From contig JABACD010000001.1 of NCBI GenBank assembly GCA_014237855.1, forward strand, positions 434,001-498,000: a DNA stretch of 64,000 nt, read 5' to 3'. The translations under genes and the position numbers were made by a program. The stretch comes from Planctomycetota bacterium (GTDB lineage Bacteria > Planctomycetota > UBA1135 > GCA-002686595). The notes beneath the pieces were generated by a model that saw only the letters and a list, made by a program, of their open reading frames with translations, searched no databases and was not told the DNA's origin. Position 1 is the stretch's first letter. The number at the start of each line of letters is the position of its first letter. This document shows positions 34,793-42,605 of this stretch, piece after piece.

Positions 34793-34805
34793 GAAGTATC
34801 CCCCC
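34793..34805 (-). promoter_or_regulatory. Conserved upstream element of P-domain copy 1
   Basis: The minus strand reads GGGGGGATACTTC 95 bases before the start codon of copy 1. The identical 13-mer lies 82 bases before copy 3, and a weaker version before copy 2. GATACT could be a -10-like hexamer; a regulator site is equally possible. Confidence 0.45.
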
Positions 34806-34952
34806 AAACCCGAGTAGCGGCAACTTGGAGACACCCTAGATCTCAAGGAATCCGGGCCAGGGCTTGTAATAGGCCGGTTTCGCGCGATTTGAAGCCCTCG
34901 AGGTGCCCCGCTTCAGCACAGTTCAAGGCCGGTTGCTGGAAATGCCAACGAA

Positions 34953-34988
34953 ATGGGGGCGGCAACGCCTGCGCGTCGCCGCCCCCAT
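34953..34988 (-). terminator. Hairpin terminator of P-domain copy 2
   Basis: Arms of 16 bases (34953-34968 and 34973-34988) pair with one A/C mismatch around a CTGC loop, 23 bases after the stop at 35011. No T-run follows. Confidence 0.7.
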
Positions 34989-35010
34989 GTTCTAGGGCCA
35001 GATCAGGCGA

Positions 35011-36063
35011 TTACAGCCAGGTGACGGTCCAGCCATTGCTGAAGTTGAACAGTCCACCACAGGTGTTGCCCGGGTCACGGAACCAGTACTGGTAGTTCAC
35101 GATCTGTGCCGACGAAGCGTTGATGCCGAAGTTCGTCTGAGTGGTACCACCAGAGCCATCCAGCGCGTTCAGGTCGTAGCGCATGTTGGGAGCCGTGCAG
35201 AGGATCCCGTCACCCGCGAAGTTCCCCAAGGGGTTGGGGCCCTGGAAGAAAATGCCGGGCTTGTTGGCCGGGCCACCGCTGACGGTCAGCACGAAGGAAT
35301 CCCCAGCAGTGTTGGCGTTTCCTGTACCGGTCAGGAGTGCACCCGATCCGCTTGTGGTCATGCAACCCTCTCCAGTGCCACCGAAGCCCGAGCAGGGGCA
35401 GGCCGTGCCGGTACCATCGCCGAAGCAGTAGGCCTTGCCGGAGTTACCTCCGCCGCCGCCGTTGCCGTTGAGGGTCCAGCCAGTCATGCTGCCGGTGTCG
35501 CCACCAGCCCAGTCGTAGATGCGAAGCTTCCAGTCACCTGCTGCTCCCGCAATCGTCGACATCGGGGTGTTGTTGATATTGTTGGTGCCGCTCGGCCAGG
35601 TAGTTCCTCCAGAATTGAAGGTTTGGTTGTAGGTGCCGGCAGGCAGGGAGGTGTTGGTGCTGCTCGTCGGCAGGGTGGCTCCGCCCATCTCCACGAAGGT
35701 GTACTGACCACCATCAAAGTCGCCGTTACTTCCAAAGTTGCTGGTGTTGAGGAATCCAGGACGCAGGAAGATCAGGTGCTCGGTCCCCGCGGGATCGACA
35801 AGCGTCATCTGAAGGTCGCCAGCCCAGGTGTGAGCAAAGCCATCAACAACGATGGAGTCGATGCTTGTGACGGCCTGCGCAACGGTCACGGTACTTTCGC
35901 CCTGGAACGGCGGCATTACGGTGGGCCACAGGGTGGTGCCACCACCGCCGGAGCCAGAGGTCGGAATCAGTGATCCCGGCCCGGAGACGGAAAATTGAGC
36001 GTTAGCAGTAGCGGCCAAGGCAAACCCAACGCTTGTAACAGTGAGAAGCTTTCGGAGATTCAT
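35011..36063 (-). CDS. Secreted P-domain protein with YCFGDG C-terminal module (copy 2)
   Basis: This 350-residue paralogue has the same plan: a signal peptide (cleavage after ANA, near residue 22), a P-domain-like half with IVVDGFAHTWAGDLQMTLVD and WKLRIYDWAGGDTGSMTGW, a Gly-rich linker, and the C-terminal module from AYCFGDGTGTACPCSGFG to YQYWFRDPGNTCGGLFNFSN. Differences from copies 1 and 3 are spread over the length, so this is an old duplication. The linker has five consecutive glycines. Confidence 0.8.
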   Translation of the reverse strand: MNLRKLLTVTSVGFALAATANAQFSVSGPGSLIPTSGSGGGGTTLWPTVMPPFQGESTVTVAQAVTSIDSIVVDGFAHTWAGDLQMTLVDPAGTEHLIFLRPGFLNTSNFGSNGDFDGGQYTFVEMGGATLPTSSTNTSLPAGTYNQTFNSGGTTWPSGTNNINNTPMSTIAGAAGDWKLRIYDWAGGDTGSMTGWTLNGNGGGGGNSGKAYCFGDGTGTACPCSGFGGTGEGCMTTSGSGALLTGTGNANTAGDSFVLTVSGGPANKPGIFFQGPNPLGNFAGDGILCTAPNMRYDLNALDGSGGTTQTNFGINASSAQIVNYQYWFRDPGNTCGGLFNFSNGWTVTWL

Positions 36064-36318
36064 GGGGTGTCGCTTAGTGATTATCGGTGGACCAAAAGAA
36101 GCACCAACCCCCCAAGGGTCTGATGCAGAGGAGAGGGGCCCCGGGGGTCATGCCTGCTCCATCTAGGACCAAGCTTCTCTCAAGCGGTTGAGTCTCGCAA
36201 CTTTCAGCCCCGTCTTTCCCATTTGCAAGTTCCTATGAACCCCCGCTAGACGGGCCATAACCTGATACTGCCACCCGAAATATATCGTAAACGTTTTGTT
36301 AGGAACCGTTTAGGAAAA

Positions 36319-37386
36319 CTACTGCCAAGTCAGGGTCCAGCCGCCGGTAAAGTTGAATCCCCCACCACAGGAATTTTCGGTGTCTCTGAACCAGTACTGA
36401 TAGTTCAAGGTCTGCCCCGGAGCGGCAAAGGCGCTGAAGTTCGATCGGGTGGTCTCTCCGTTAGCATCAAGGGCGTTCACCGGATACCGCTTGTCTGAGA
36501 TGGAGCAGAGAATTCCATCGCCAACGAGGTTCGCGATCTGATTGCCCCCCTGGAAGAAGATCCCAGGCTTGTTTGCCGGTCCCCCCGTCACGAATAAGGC
36601 GAAGCTGTCGTTCCCGATGACTCCATCACCAGAACCAGCCAGGACGGCACCCGATCCACTGGTTGTCATACAACCCTCCCCAGGAGCTCCAGTGGCGCCA
36701 CATGGACAGGCGGGTCCTGTCCCGTCACCGAAGCAGAAGCCGCTGCCCGAGGTCTCCACGTAGGAGTTGCCATTGAGGGTCCAGCCGGAGATGAGCCCGC
36801 TGTCGCCATTTCCCCAGTCGTAGATTCGCAGCTCCCAGAGCCCGGCAGGTCCAGAGATCCAGGTGAGTGGAGTATTGCTGATTCCGTTGGTTCCGCTTGC
36901 CCAGGGCGCTCCGCCACTCGAAAAGGTCTGGTTGTAGGTTCCGGGCAGGATGTCCAGGCCATTGCTGCTGGCCGGCAAGTCAGACCCTCCAGATTCCACG
37001 AAGGTGTAGCTCCCAGGCAGGAAGTTGCCCGAAGTCCCGAACCCACTCGAGTTCAGGTATCCGGGACGGAGAAAGAGCAGGTGCTCCACTCCCGACGGAT
37101 CGACCAGGGTCGCCTGGAGATCACCGGCCCAGGAGTGCTCGAAGCCATCGATTCGCACGGAGTCGACGCTGAATACCACCTCGGGGACAGTGACTGTCGA
37201 GGACGCGTACAGGCCCGGCATGCTGGTGTCGTAGACAGCCAGGCCATCATTATCGACGACCAGATCTCCACCATCTCCAGATACCGGTATCTGAGTTCCT
37301 GCGCCAAACACGGAAAACTGGGCCTGCAGTGCCCCAGAGAGGGTCACAGAGGTGGCGATGAGAAGAGCGACGCGGTGGAATCTCAT
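36319..37386 (-). CDS. Secreted P-domain protein with YCFGDG C-terminal module (copy 3)
   Basis: ATG 37386 starts the signal peptide (RFHRVALLIATSVTLSGALQA) and gives 355 residues; a longer frame to 37539 adds 51 residues not shared with the paralogues. The P-domain half includes VRIDGFEHSWAGDLQATLVD and WELRIYDWGNGDSGLISGW. The C-terminal module runs from GFCFGDGTGPACPCGATG to the end. It is divergent from bioB, and the conserved 13-base element lies upstream of its start. Confidence 0.8.
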   Translation of the reverse strand: MRFHRVALLIATSVTLSGALQAQFSVFGAGTQIPVSGDGGDLVVDNDGLAVYDTSMPGLYASSTVTVPEVVFSVDSVRIDGFEHSWAGDLQATLVDPSGVEHLLFLRPGYLNSSGFGTSGNFLPGSYTFVESGGSDLPASSNGLDILPGTYNQTFSSGGAPWASGTNGISNTPLTWISGPAGLWELRIYDWGNGDSGLISGWTLNGNSYVETSGSGFCFGDGTGPACPCGATGAPGEGCMTTSGSGAVLAGSGDGVIGNDSFALFVTGGPANKPGIFFQGGNQIANLVGDGILCSISDKRYPVNALDANGETTRSNFSAFAAPGQTLNYQYWFRDTENSCGGGFNFTGGWTLTWQ

Positions 37387-37467
37387 GGATAGGCTGCGGC
37401 TGGCTGAATATAGGGGCAGAACCAAGAACGTGGAGGCTCTCCTGAAGGCACTCAGTTCGATTCTCCG

Positions 37468-37480
37468 GAAGTATCCCCCC
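37468..37480 (-). promoter_or_regulatory. Conserved upstream element of P-domain copy 3
   Basis: The same 13-base sequence as at 34793-34805, here 82 bases before the start codon of copy 3 and in the same orientation. It falls about 80 bases upstream of bioB on the other strand, so it may also affect that gene. Confidence 0.45.
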
Positions 37481-37562
37481 GAATCGGGAAAGAGGCAATG
37501 CGTCTCGCCGGTCTCCTTTGCCATGGGAGCCCCCAGCACCTCCGACGCTACAATCTGCCCCC

Positions 37563-38546
37563 ATGTTTATTCCTGCAACCGCCCCTGCCTCTGCGAGGCA
37601 GAACCGGACCCTGGAAGTCTCCGAGATTTCCGCGCTCCTCGATCGCCCTCTGATCAACCTCGTGTTTGAGGCTGCGGCGGTCCATCGACGCCACCACGAC
37701 CCGCTTCGGATTCAGTGCTCCCAGTTGCTCTCAGTCAAGACCGGTGGTTGCCCGGAAGACTGTGGCTACTGCTCCCAGAGTGCTCACTCAAAGACTGCTG
37801 TCGAAGCCGAACAGCTGCTCTCCGTGGCCAAGACCCTCGAAGAAGCGCGCCGAGCCAAGGAAGGCGGCGCAGACCGATTCTGCATGGGCGCAGCCTGGCG
37901 CGAGGTTCGCGACGGTAAGGACTTCGACGCAGTCGTGGAGATGGTCGAGGGTGTGAAGGAGCTCGGACTGGAAGCCTGCGTGACCCTGGGCATGCTCGCA
38001 CCCCACCAAGCGCAGCGCCTGCAAGCAGCCGGCCTGGACTACTACAACCACAATCTGGACACGGGACGTAGCCATTACGACGAGGTTGTCACAACCCACT
38101 CCTACGACGAGCGACTCGCAACCCTCGCCGCTGTGCGGGATGCAGGCATTCATGTCTGCTCAGGCGGAATTCTAGGATTGGGAGAAGCGCGCGAGGCAAG
38201 AGCCGAGCTACTTGCGGAGCTCGCCAACCTGGAGCCCCAACCAGAGAGTGTTCCAATCAACTCACTCGTCCCCATTGAAGGAACTCCCATGGGCGAGGAA
38301 CAGGGAATCGACTGGAGCGAGCTCGTGTCAGTCGTGGCCGCTGCCCGAATTCTGATGCCAAGGACGACCATCCGCCTCAGTGCTGGACGGAGGGGCCTCA
38401 CTGAAGAAGCTCAGGCCCTGTGCTTCCTAGCTGGCGCCAACTCGATCTTCATGGGAGATCAGCTGTTGACGACACCAAACCCCGAGCCTTCAACGGACGC
38501 TGCCCTCTTCGCCAAGCTGGGTCTACAGCCGGCCAGCGGCTCCTGA
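37563..38546 (+). CDS. bioB: Biotin synthase (radical SAM)
   Basis: BioB inserts sulphur into dethiobiotin to make biotin, using a 4Fe-4S/SAM cluster and an auxiliary 2Fe-2S cluster. From ATG 37563 the protein has 327 residues; a GTG/ATG further upstream at 37518 would add 15 residues that look unlike the family. The SAM cluster cysteines are Cys63, Cys67 and Cys70 in GGCPEDCGYCSQS. Other family parts are DYYNHNLDTGRSHYDEVVTTHSY and the C-terminal NSIFMGDQLLTT. It is first in the biotin gene set, six bases before the bioF-bioD fusion. Confidence 0.95.
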   Translation: MFIPATAPASARQNRTLEVSEISALLDRPLINLVFEAAAVHRRHHDPLRIQCSQLLSVKTGGCPEDCGYCSQSAHSKTAVEAEQLLSVAKTLEEARRAKEGGADRFCMGAAWREVRDGKDFDAVVEMVEGVKELGLEACVTLGMLAPHQAQRLQAAGLDYYNHNLDTGRSHYDEVVTTHSYDERLATLAAVRDAGIHVCSGGILGLGEAREARAELLAELANLEPQPESVPINSLVPIEGTPMGEEQGIDWSELVSVVAAARILMPRTTIRLSAGRRGLTEEAQALCFLAGANSIFMGDQLLTTPNPEPSTDAALFAKLGLQPASGS

Positions 38547-38552
38547 GTTCAG

Positions 38553-40364
38553 GTGGACCGGCAACTCGAGAGCGAGCTGCGCGCCGAGCTCGAGCAACTG
38601 GCAGCGGACGGACGCAAGCGATCCCTGAAAGCGCTCGCTTCGAGTGAGGCCATTGTCGACTTCACCAGCAACGACTATCTCGGCCTGGCACGCCATCCCG
38701 TATTGCTCGAAGCTGCAGCTCAAGCCATTCATCAGTTCGGCTCGGGTGCGAGGGCTTCCCGTTCCCTGGGCGGCGGCTCACCACTGGATGCGAGGGCAGA
38801 AATTGAAATTGCTGACTGGCTGGGCGCCGAGAGCGCTCTGCTCTTCCCCTCTGGATACCAGGCAAACCTGGGACTGGTCACAACTCTGGCACGTCGTGGC
38901 GACGTCTTGTTCTCCGATGAGCTCGTTCACGCTTCGCTGGTGGACGCCTGTCGTCTCTCTCGTGCCTGCAAGAGGGTCTTCAAGCACAATGACCTGGCCC
39001 AGCTCGAGGAGCTGCTCTCCACCCACCCCGGCCCCAGACGCAGGATCGTCCTGACCGAGGGCATCTTCTCCATGGGTGGAGACAGAGCACCCCTGGGCCA
39101 CTTACAGTCACTCTGTGCGCGGTACGACGCATGGCTCATCGTGGACGAGGCTCACGCAGTAGGGATCTTGGGACCTGAGGGAGCGGGCGCATGGTCCGAA
39201 CTCGGCGATGACCACGAAGGCGACTCTCGGCTGCTAGCTCGAACTGTGACCGGAGGCAAGGCCCTGGGTGCAGCAGGCGGCCTCATTGCTGGCTCCACTG
39301 AGCTACGCGAGATCCTCCTGCAGAGCGCCCGCAGTTTCATCTTCACCACGGGCGTGCCCCCGGCTGTATCCGGGGCTCTGGTCGCAGGAGTTCAGCTCGC
39401 CCGGGATGCCCGAGATGAGCGGGCGAAGCTCCTCAGCCTCGGAGAGCACCTGGCTCGAAGGCTCGACCTTCCCTGCCCCGCCGCAGCCATCACACCCTTC
39501 GTCTTGGGGGGTAACAATCGCTCAGTGGAGCTCTCGAACCGCCTCCGCGAAAGTGGTCTCGAGGTACGCGCTGTACGACCCCCTACGGTTCCCAAGCAGC
39601 AGGCAGGGCTACGCATGGTTCTACACAGCTTCAATGAAGTGGCTGAAATCGATCGGATGTGCGATGTCCTGGTCAACACAACACGTCCTGAGATCTCTAG
39701 CCCCACTGTCGTAGCACCAACCCGGCCTATCTTCGTCGCCGGAACCGACACCGGAATCGGCAAGACAGTCGTGAGTGCGGTACTGCTTCGATCCCTCACT
39801 CGCGACGGCCCGGCGACATATTGGAAGCCTGTCCAGACCGGTGACGACAGTGACACCGAGACCGTCCGTCTACTCAGTACAGGTAGCGGTGCTCAGCTAG
39901 GAGAGCCGCTCTACTCTTTTCCCCTGCCCGCATCGCCCCACGAAGCCGCAGCCGATGCAGGAGCATCGATTTGTGGCAAGAGCCTGGACCGCCAGTTGAG
40001 TGCCGAACTGGACAAGGCGGGTGAAGGCAAGCTTGTCGTTGAACTCGCTGGTGGGCTCTTGGTGCCCTACAGCTACCAGCGCACTCAGCTCGACTGGTTG
40101 GCCGAGCGACACCCCCGCATAGTGCTAGTCGCGCGCTCCGGTCTCGGCACCCTGAATCACACTCTCCTGTCAGTGGAGGCCTTGCGCTCTCGCTACCTTG
40201 AAGTAGAGGCACTATTCTTGGTTGGAAACACTCACCCCTCTAATCGGGAGACCCTCGAGCGCTTGACTGGCATTTCCATGATTCTTGAACTCCCAACCTT
40301 CGACACGCTGGATCCAGGGACGATTGACAGCTGGATCGACGGCCAAGGCGAGCTCCCCAACTAG
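38553..40364 (+). CDS. bioF-bioD: Fused 8-amino-7-oxononanoate synthase / dethiobiotin synthetase
   Basis: This 603-residue protein joins two biotin enzymes. Residues 1-380 are BioF (pimeloyl-CoA or -ACP plus alanine to KAPA): DFTSNDYLGLA (36-46), DEAHAVG at 198-204, and the PLP lysine Lys236 in TVTGGKALGAAGG. Residues 392-603 are BioD (DAPA plus CO2 and ATP to dethiobiotin): P-loop GTDTGIGKT at 397-405 and KPVQTG at 425-430. The linker is only about 12 residues. The start is GTG 38553. The fusion replaces the separate bioF and bioD genes; I know of no report of this exact pairing. Confidence 0.92.
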   Translation: MDRQLESELRAELEQLAADGRKRSLKALASSEAIVDFTSNDYLGLARHPVLLEAAAQAIHQFGSGARASRSLGGGSPLDARAEIEIADWLGAESALLFPSGYQANLGLVTTLARRGDVLFSDELVHASLVDACRLSRACKRVFKHNDLAQLEELLSTHPGPRRRIVLTEGIFSMGGDRAPLGHLQSLCARYDAWLIVDEAHAVGILGPEGAGAWSELGDDHEGDSRLLARTVTGGKALGAAGGLIAGSTELREILLQSARSFIFTTGVPPAVSGALVAGVQLARDARDERAKLLSLGEHLARRLDLPCPAAAITPFVLGGNNRSVELSNRLRESGLEVRAVRPPTVPKQQAGLRMVLHSFNEVAEIDRMCDVLVNTTRPEISSPTVVAPTRPIFVAGTDTGIGKTVVSAVLLRSLTRDGPATYWKPVQTGDDSDTETVRLLSTGSGAQLGEPLYSFPLPASPHEAAADAGASICGKSLDRQLSAELDKAGEGKLVVELAGGLLVPYSYQRTQLDWLAERHPRIVLVARSGLGTLNHTLLSVEALRSRYLEVEALFLVGNTHPSNRETLERLTGISMILELPTFDTLDPGTIDSWIDGQGELPN

Positions 40365-40375
40365 ACGCCTGATCA

Positions 40376-41671
40376 GTGACAAACGAACGACAAGGGGATC
40401 TCGTTGCCCGTGACCGCGCTCACCTCTGGCATCCCTACACCCAGCACGCCACCGAAGCAGCTCCATTGCCGGTCGCCAGCGCCAGTGGCTCCATCCTCCG
40501 GCTAGAGGATGGCCGTGAGGTCATTGATGCTATCTCGTCCTGGTGGGCGACCTTGCATGGACACGGACACCCACAGCTGGTTGCTGCCATGCGCAATCAG
40601 GTCGAGACTCTCGATCATGTCCTCTTTGCTGGCACGACTCATGAACCAGCTGTAGCCCTCGCAGAAGGCCTCCTTGAGGTCGTACCCGCCGGACTCACAC
40701 GCGTCTTCTACAGCGACAATGGATCAACAGCCGTAGAAGTGGCCTTGAAGATGGTCCGGCAGACCTGGTGCCACTCAGGGGAACCACAGCGTCGTATTTT
40801 TCTCTGCCTGGATGGTGCCTATCACGGCGACACCTTCGGCTCGATGGCTGTCGGTGATCCCGATCCATTCTTCTTGCCATTCGAACCAATGCTGTTCGAG
40901 GCCCGACGTGTCCCAGCGCAAGCCGAGGCGATTCATCAAGCACTGGAAGAACTGGGCGATCGCTGTGCTGGAGTGATATTCGAACCTCTCGTTCAAGGAG
41001 CTGCGGGAATGCAGATGCAGACCGTGGCCTTTGTCCAGGAACTGCGTGAGCAGTGTGACCGCTTTGGCATTCCGCTGATCGCAGACGAGGTCATGACAGG
41101 CTTTGGCAGGACCGGGAGCTTGTTTGCATGTGGCAAGGCTGAAATCAGCCCGGACATTCTCTGTCTGGCCAAGGGGCTTACCGGAGGATCTTTTCCTCTC
41201 TCCGCTACCTTGACCAGTGAGCGATTCTTCAATGCCTTCCTCTCAGAAGATCGCACGCGTGCTTTTTTTCACGGCCATACCTTTACCGCAAATCCGATTG
41301 GTTGCGCAGTTGGTCTCGCATCACTCGAGGTCTGCCGAAGAGAAGACACACCCGGGCGCCTCGAGAACATCGGCTCGACAATCCATGCATCACTCGCCCG
41401 TGGCTTGGCGAACAACCCGCGGGTGGAGAATCTCCGTCGAATGGGCGGAATCGCAGCCATGGACCTCGTCCCTCCCGGAGGGATGGAGAGAGGCTACCTT
41501 TCGAGTCTCCAGCCAGCCCTTCGCGCCGCAGCACTCGAGCGAGGAGTCCTGCTACGCCCTCTTGGGAACGTGCTCTATGCCCTCCCGCCAGCCAGCACGA
41601 CCGTTGATCAGTGCGAACGAATCGCCGAGGTCATGATTGAACTTGTGGCCCTCTGCGACGAGAAGGCCTAG
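40376..41671 (+). CDS. bioA: Adenosylmethionine-8-amino-7-oxononanoate transaminase
   Basis: BioA makes DAPA from KAPA, using SAM as amino donor and PLP as cofactor. The 431-residue protein starts at GTG 40376, 12 bases after the fusion gene. It has the BioA-specific LWHPYTQ near residue 18, ISSWWATLHGHGHP, DGAYHGDTFGSMAVGD, ADEVMTGFGRTG and the PLP lysine Lys266 in LCLAKGLTGG. Together with BioF-BioD and BioB it completes the last four steps of biotin synthesis. Genes for early pimelate steps (bioC/bioH) are not in the window. Confidence 0.95.
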   Translation: MTNERQGDLVARDRAHLWHPYTQHATEAAPLPVASASGSILRLEDGREVIDAISSWWATLHGHGHPQLVAAMRNQVETLDHVLFAGTTHEPAVALAEGLLEVVPAGLTRVFYSDNGSTAVEVALKMVRQTWCHSGEPQRRIFLCLDGAYHGDTFGSMAVGDPDPFFLPFEPMLFEARRVPAQAEAIHQALEELGDRCAGVIFEPLVQGAAGMQMQTVAFVQELREQCDRFGIPLIADEVMTGFGRTGSLFACGKAEISPDILCLAKGLTGGSFPLSATLTSERFFNAFLSEDRTRAFFHGHTFTANPIGCAVGLASLEVCRREDTPGRLENIGSTIHASLARGLANNPRVENLRRMGGIAAMDLVPPGGMERGYLSSLQPALRAAALERGVLLRPLGNVLYALPPASTTVDQCERIAEVMIELVALCDEKA

Positions 41672-41770
41672 GCCGCTGCTGTTCAACCAGTGGCCTTCCA
41701 GGACCCTTGGTGAATTCGGGGCGGGCCACCCTCGCCACCAGGGAGGAGTGCGGGCGATTGACCGTCTGAA

Positions 41771-42391
41771 TTAGTTGAGCAAGCCCGTGCCCACTTCTGC
41801 CCCACCGATGGCGGGCGAACCCGAGTTCATCAGGCGCGAGACCTGAGCACGCACGAATTCCTCTGGGCCACCTGGCTTCATGCCCGCCCTACGAGCTTCT
41901 ACCAGGGCGGTCTCCAGGGGAACGGAGAGAACGGCCGAGCGATAGATGGCCAGAAAGCTTGCACACCGGCCACCGCTTGCGTCGTACATCAGGGTTGGTC
42001 GCCCATCACTACCACGAAGCCAATCAAGCACCAGATCGACGCACCGGTCGCTTCCCAGATCAGCTGGTCCCATTGGCACCATCAGGTACTCTAGTCCAAG
42101 GTGGCCACAGACTGTTGCCACATCGCACTTGCTCACATCGACAGAGGTCGAGAGATTGATCACGCGGACAACGCCTCGCCTCTTGGCCAACTCAAGATCC
42201 TCCTCGGAGGGCGCAGTACCAAACCAGATTGAGCCACACACGGAGACATTTCGCATGTCTCCGAAGTTCGAGGCAACGACCTCAGGATAGTCCACGCTCG
42301 TTTCCGCCTTCGACGTTGAGCTGCAGCCCGCCAGCAGAACGAGCAACGCTACCGAGCATGCGAGTGAGCTAACCCTTGAACGGGGAATCAT
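41771..42391 (-). CDS. Phosphatase-like lipoprotein lacking the catalytic cysteine
   Basis: The 206-residue protein has a lipoprotein signal (LLVLLAGC, Cys23). The body resembles the dual-specificity/DUF442 phosphatase fold: FGTAPSEEDLELAKRRGVVRVINLSTS, then a WLRG segment and the P-loop-like MYDASGGRC. In active members this loop reads HCxxGxxR; here His and Cys are Tyr136 and Asp137, while Arg142 is kept. The protein is therefore probably not an active cysteine phosphatase, but could still bind phosphate or a partner. It stands alone next to the terminator of the VWA gene. Confidence 0.65.
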   Translation of the reverse strand: MIPRSRVSSLACSVALLVLLAGCSSTSKAETSVDYPEVVASNFGDMRNVSVCGSIWFGTAPSEEDLELAKRRGVVRVINLSTSVDVSKCDVATVCGHLGLEYLMVPMGPADLGSDRCVDLVLDWLRGSDGRPTLMYDASGGRCASFLAIYRSAVLSVPLETALVEARRAGMKPGGPEEFVRAQVSRLMNSGSPAIGGAEVGTGLLN

Positions 42392-42530
42392 GATTGCCGT
42401 GACGTTTACGCTTGCAAATGTGTCCGAATGGGAAGCGCGAGTCTATACGGATCTTTGCGCGTGATGTGGAGCCTGGCTGTCAATCCTGAGTTCAGCGCAC
42501 TCCTTGACCGGCTGCCCCTAGAAAACAGTC

Positions 42531-42561
42531 GAGCCCGAGGGCGCCGTCCGCCCCCGGGCTC
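42531..42561 (-). terminator. Hairpin terminator of the sigma factor/VWA unit
   Basis: Arms 42531-42543 and 42549-42561 pair over 13 bases with one mismatch and a five-base loop, 45 bases after the stop at 42606. Confidence 0.7.
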
Positions 42562-42605
42562 CACTCTGGCTACCTGCCCCCTCAGAGCGAGCTCAGGCGG
42601 TCAGA

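Larger units (their letters stand above)
34699..35010. other. Region upstream of P-domain copy 1
   Basis: This 312-base interval lies between two paralogous genes and holds no gene. It contains the terminator of copy 2 (34953-34988) and, about 95 bases before the copy 1 start, the conserved 13-base element described separately. The promoter for copy 1 should lie here. Confidence 0.6.

Noticed and set aside
33631..37386. Array considered as a recent duplication or mobile element
   Set aside because: The three copies differ throughout, have separate control regions, and show no terminal repeats or transposase.
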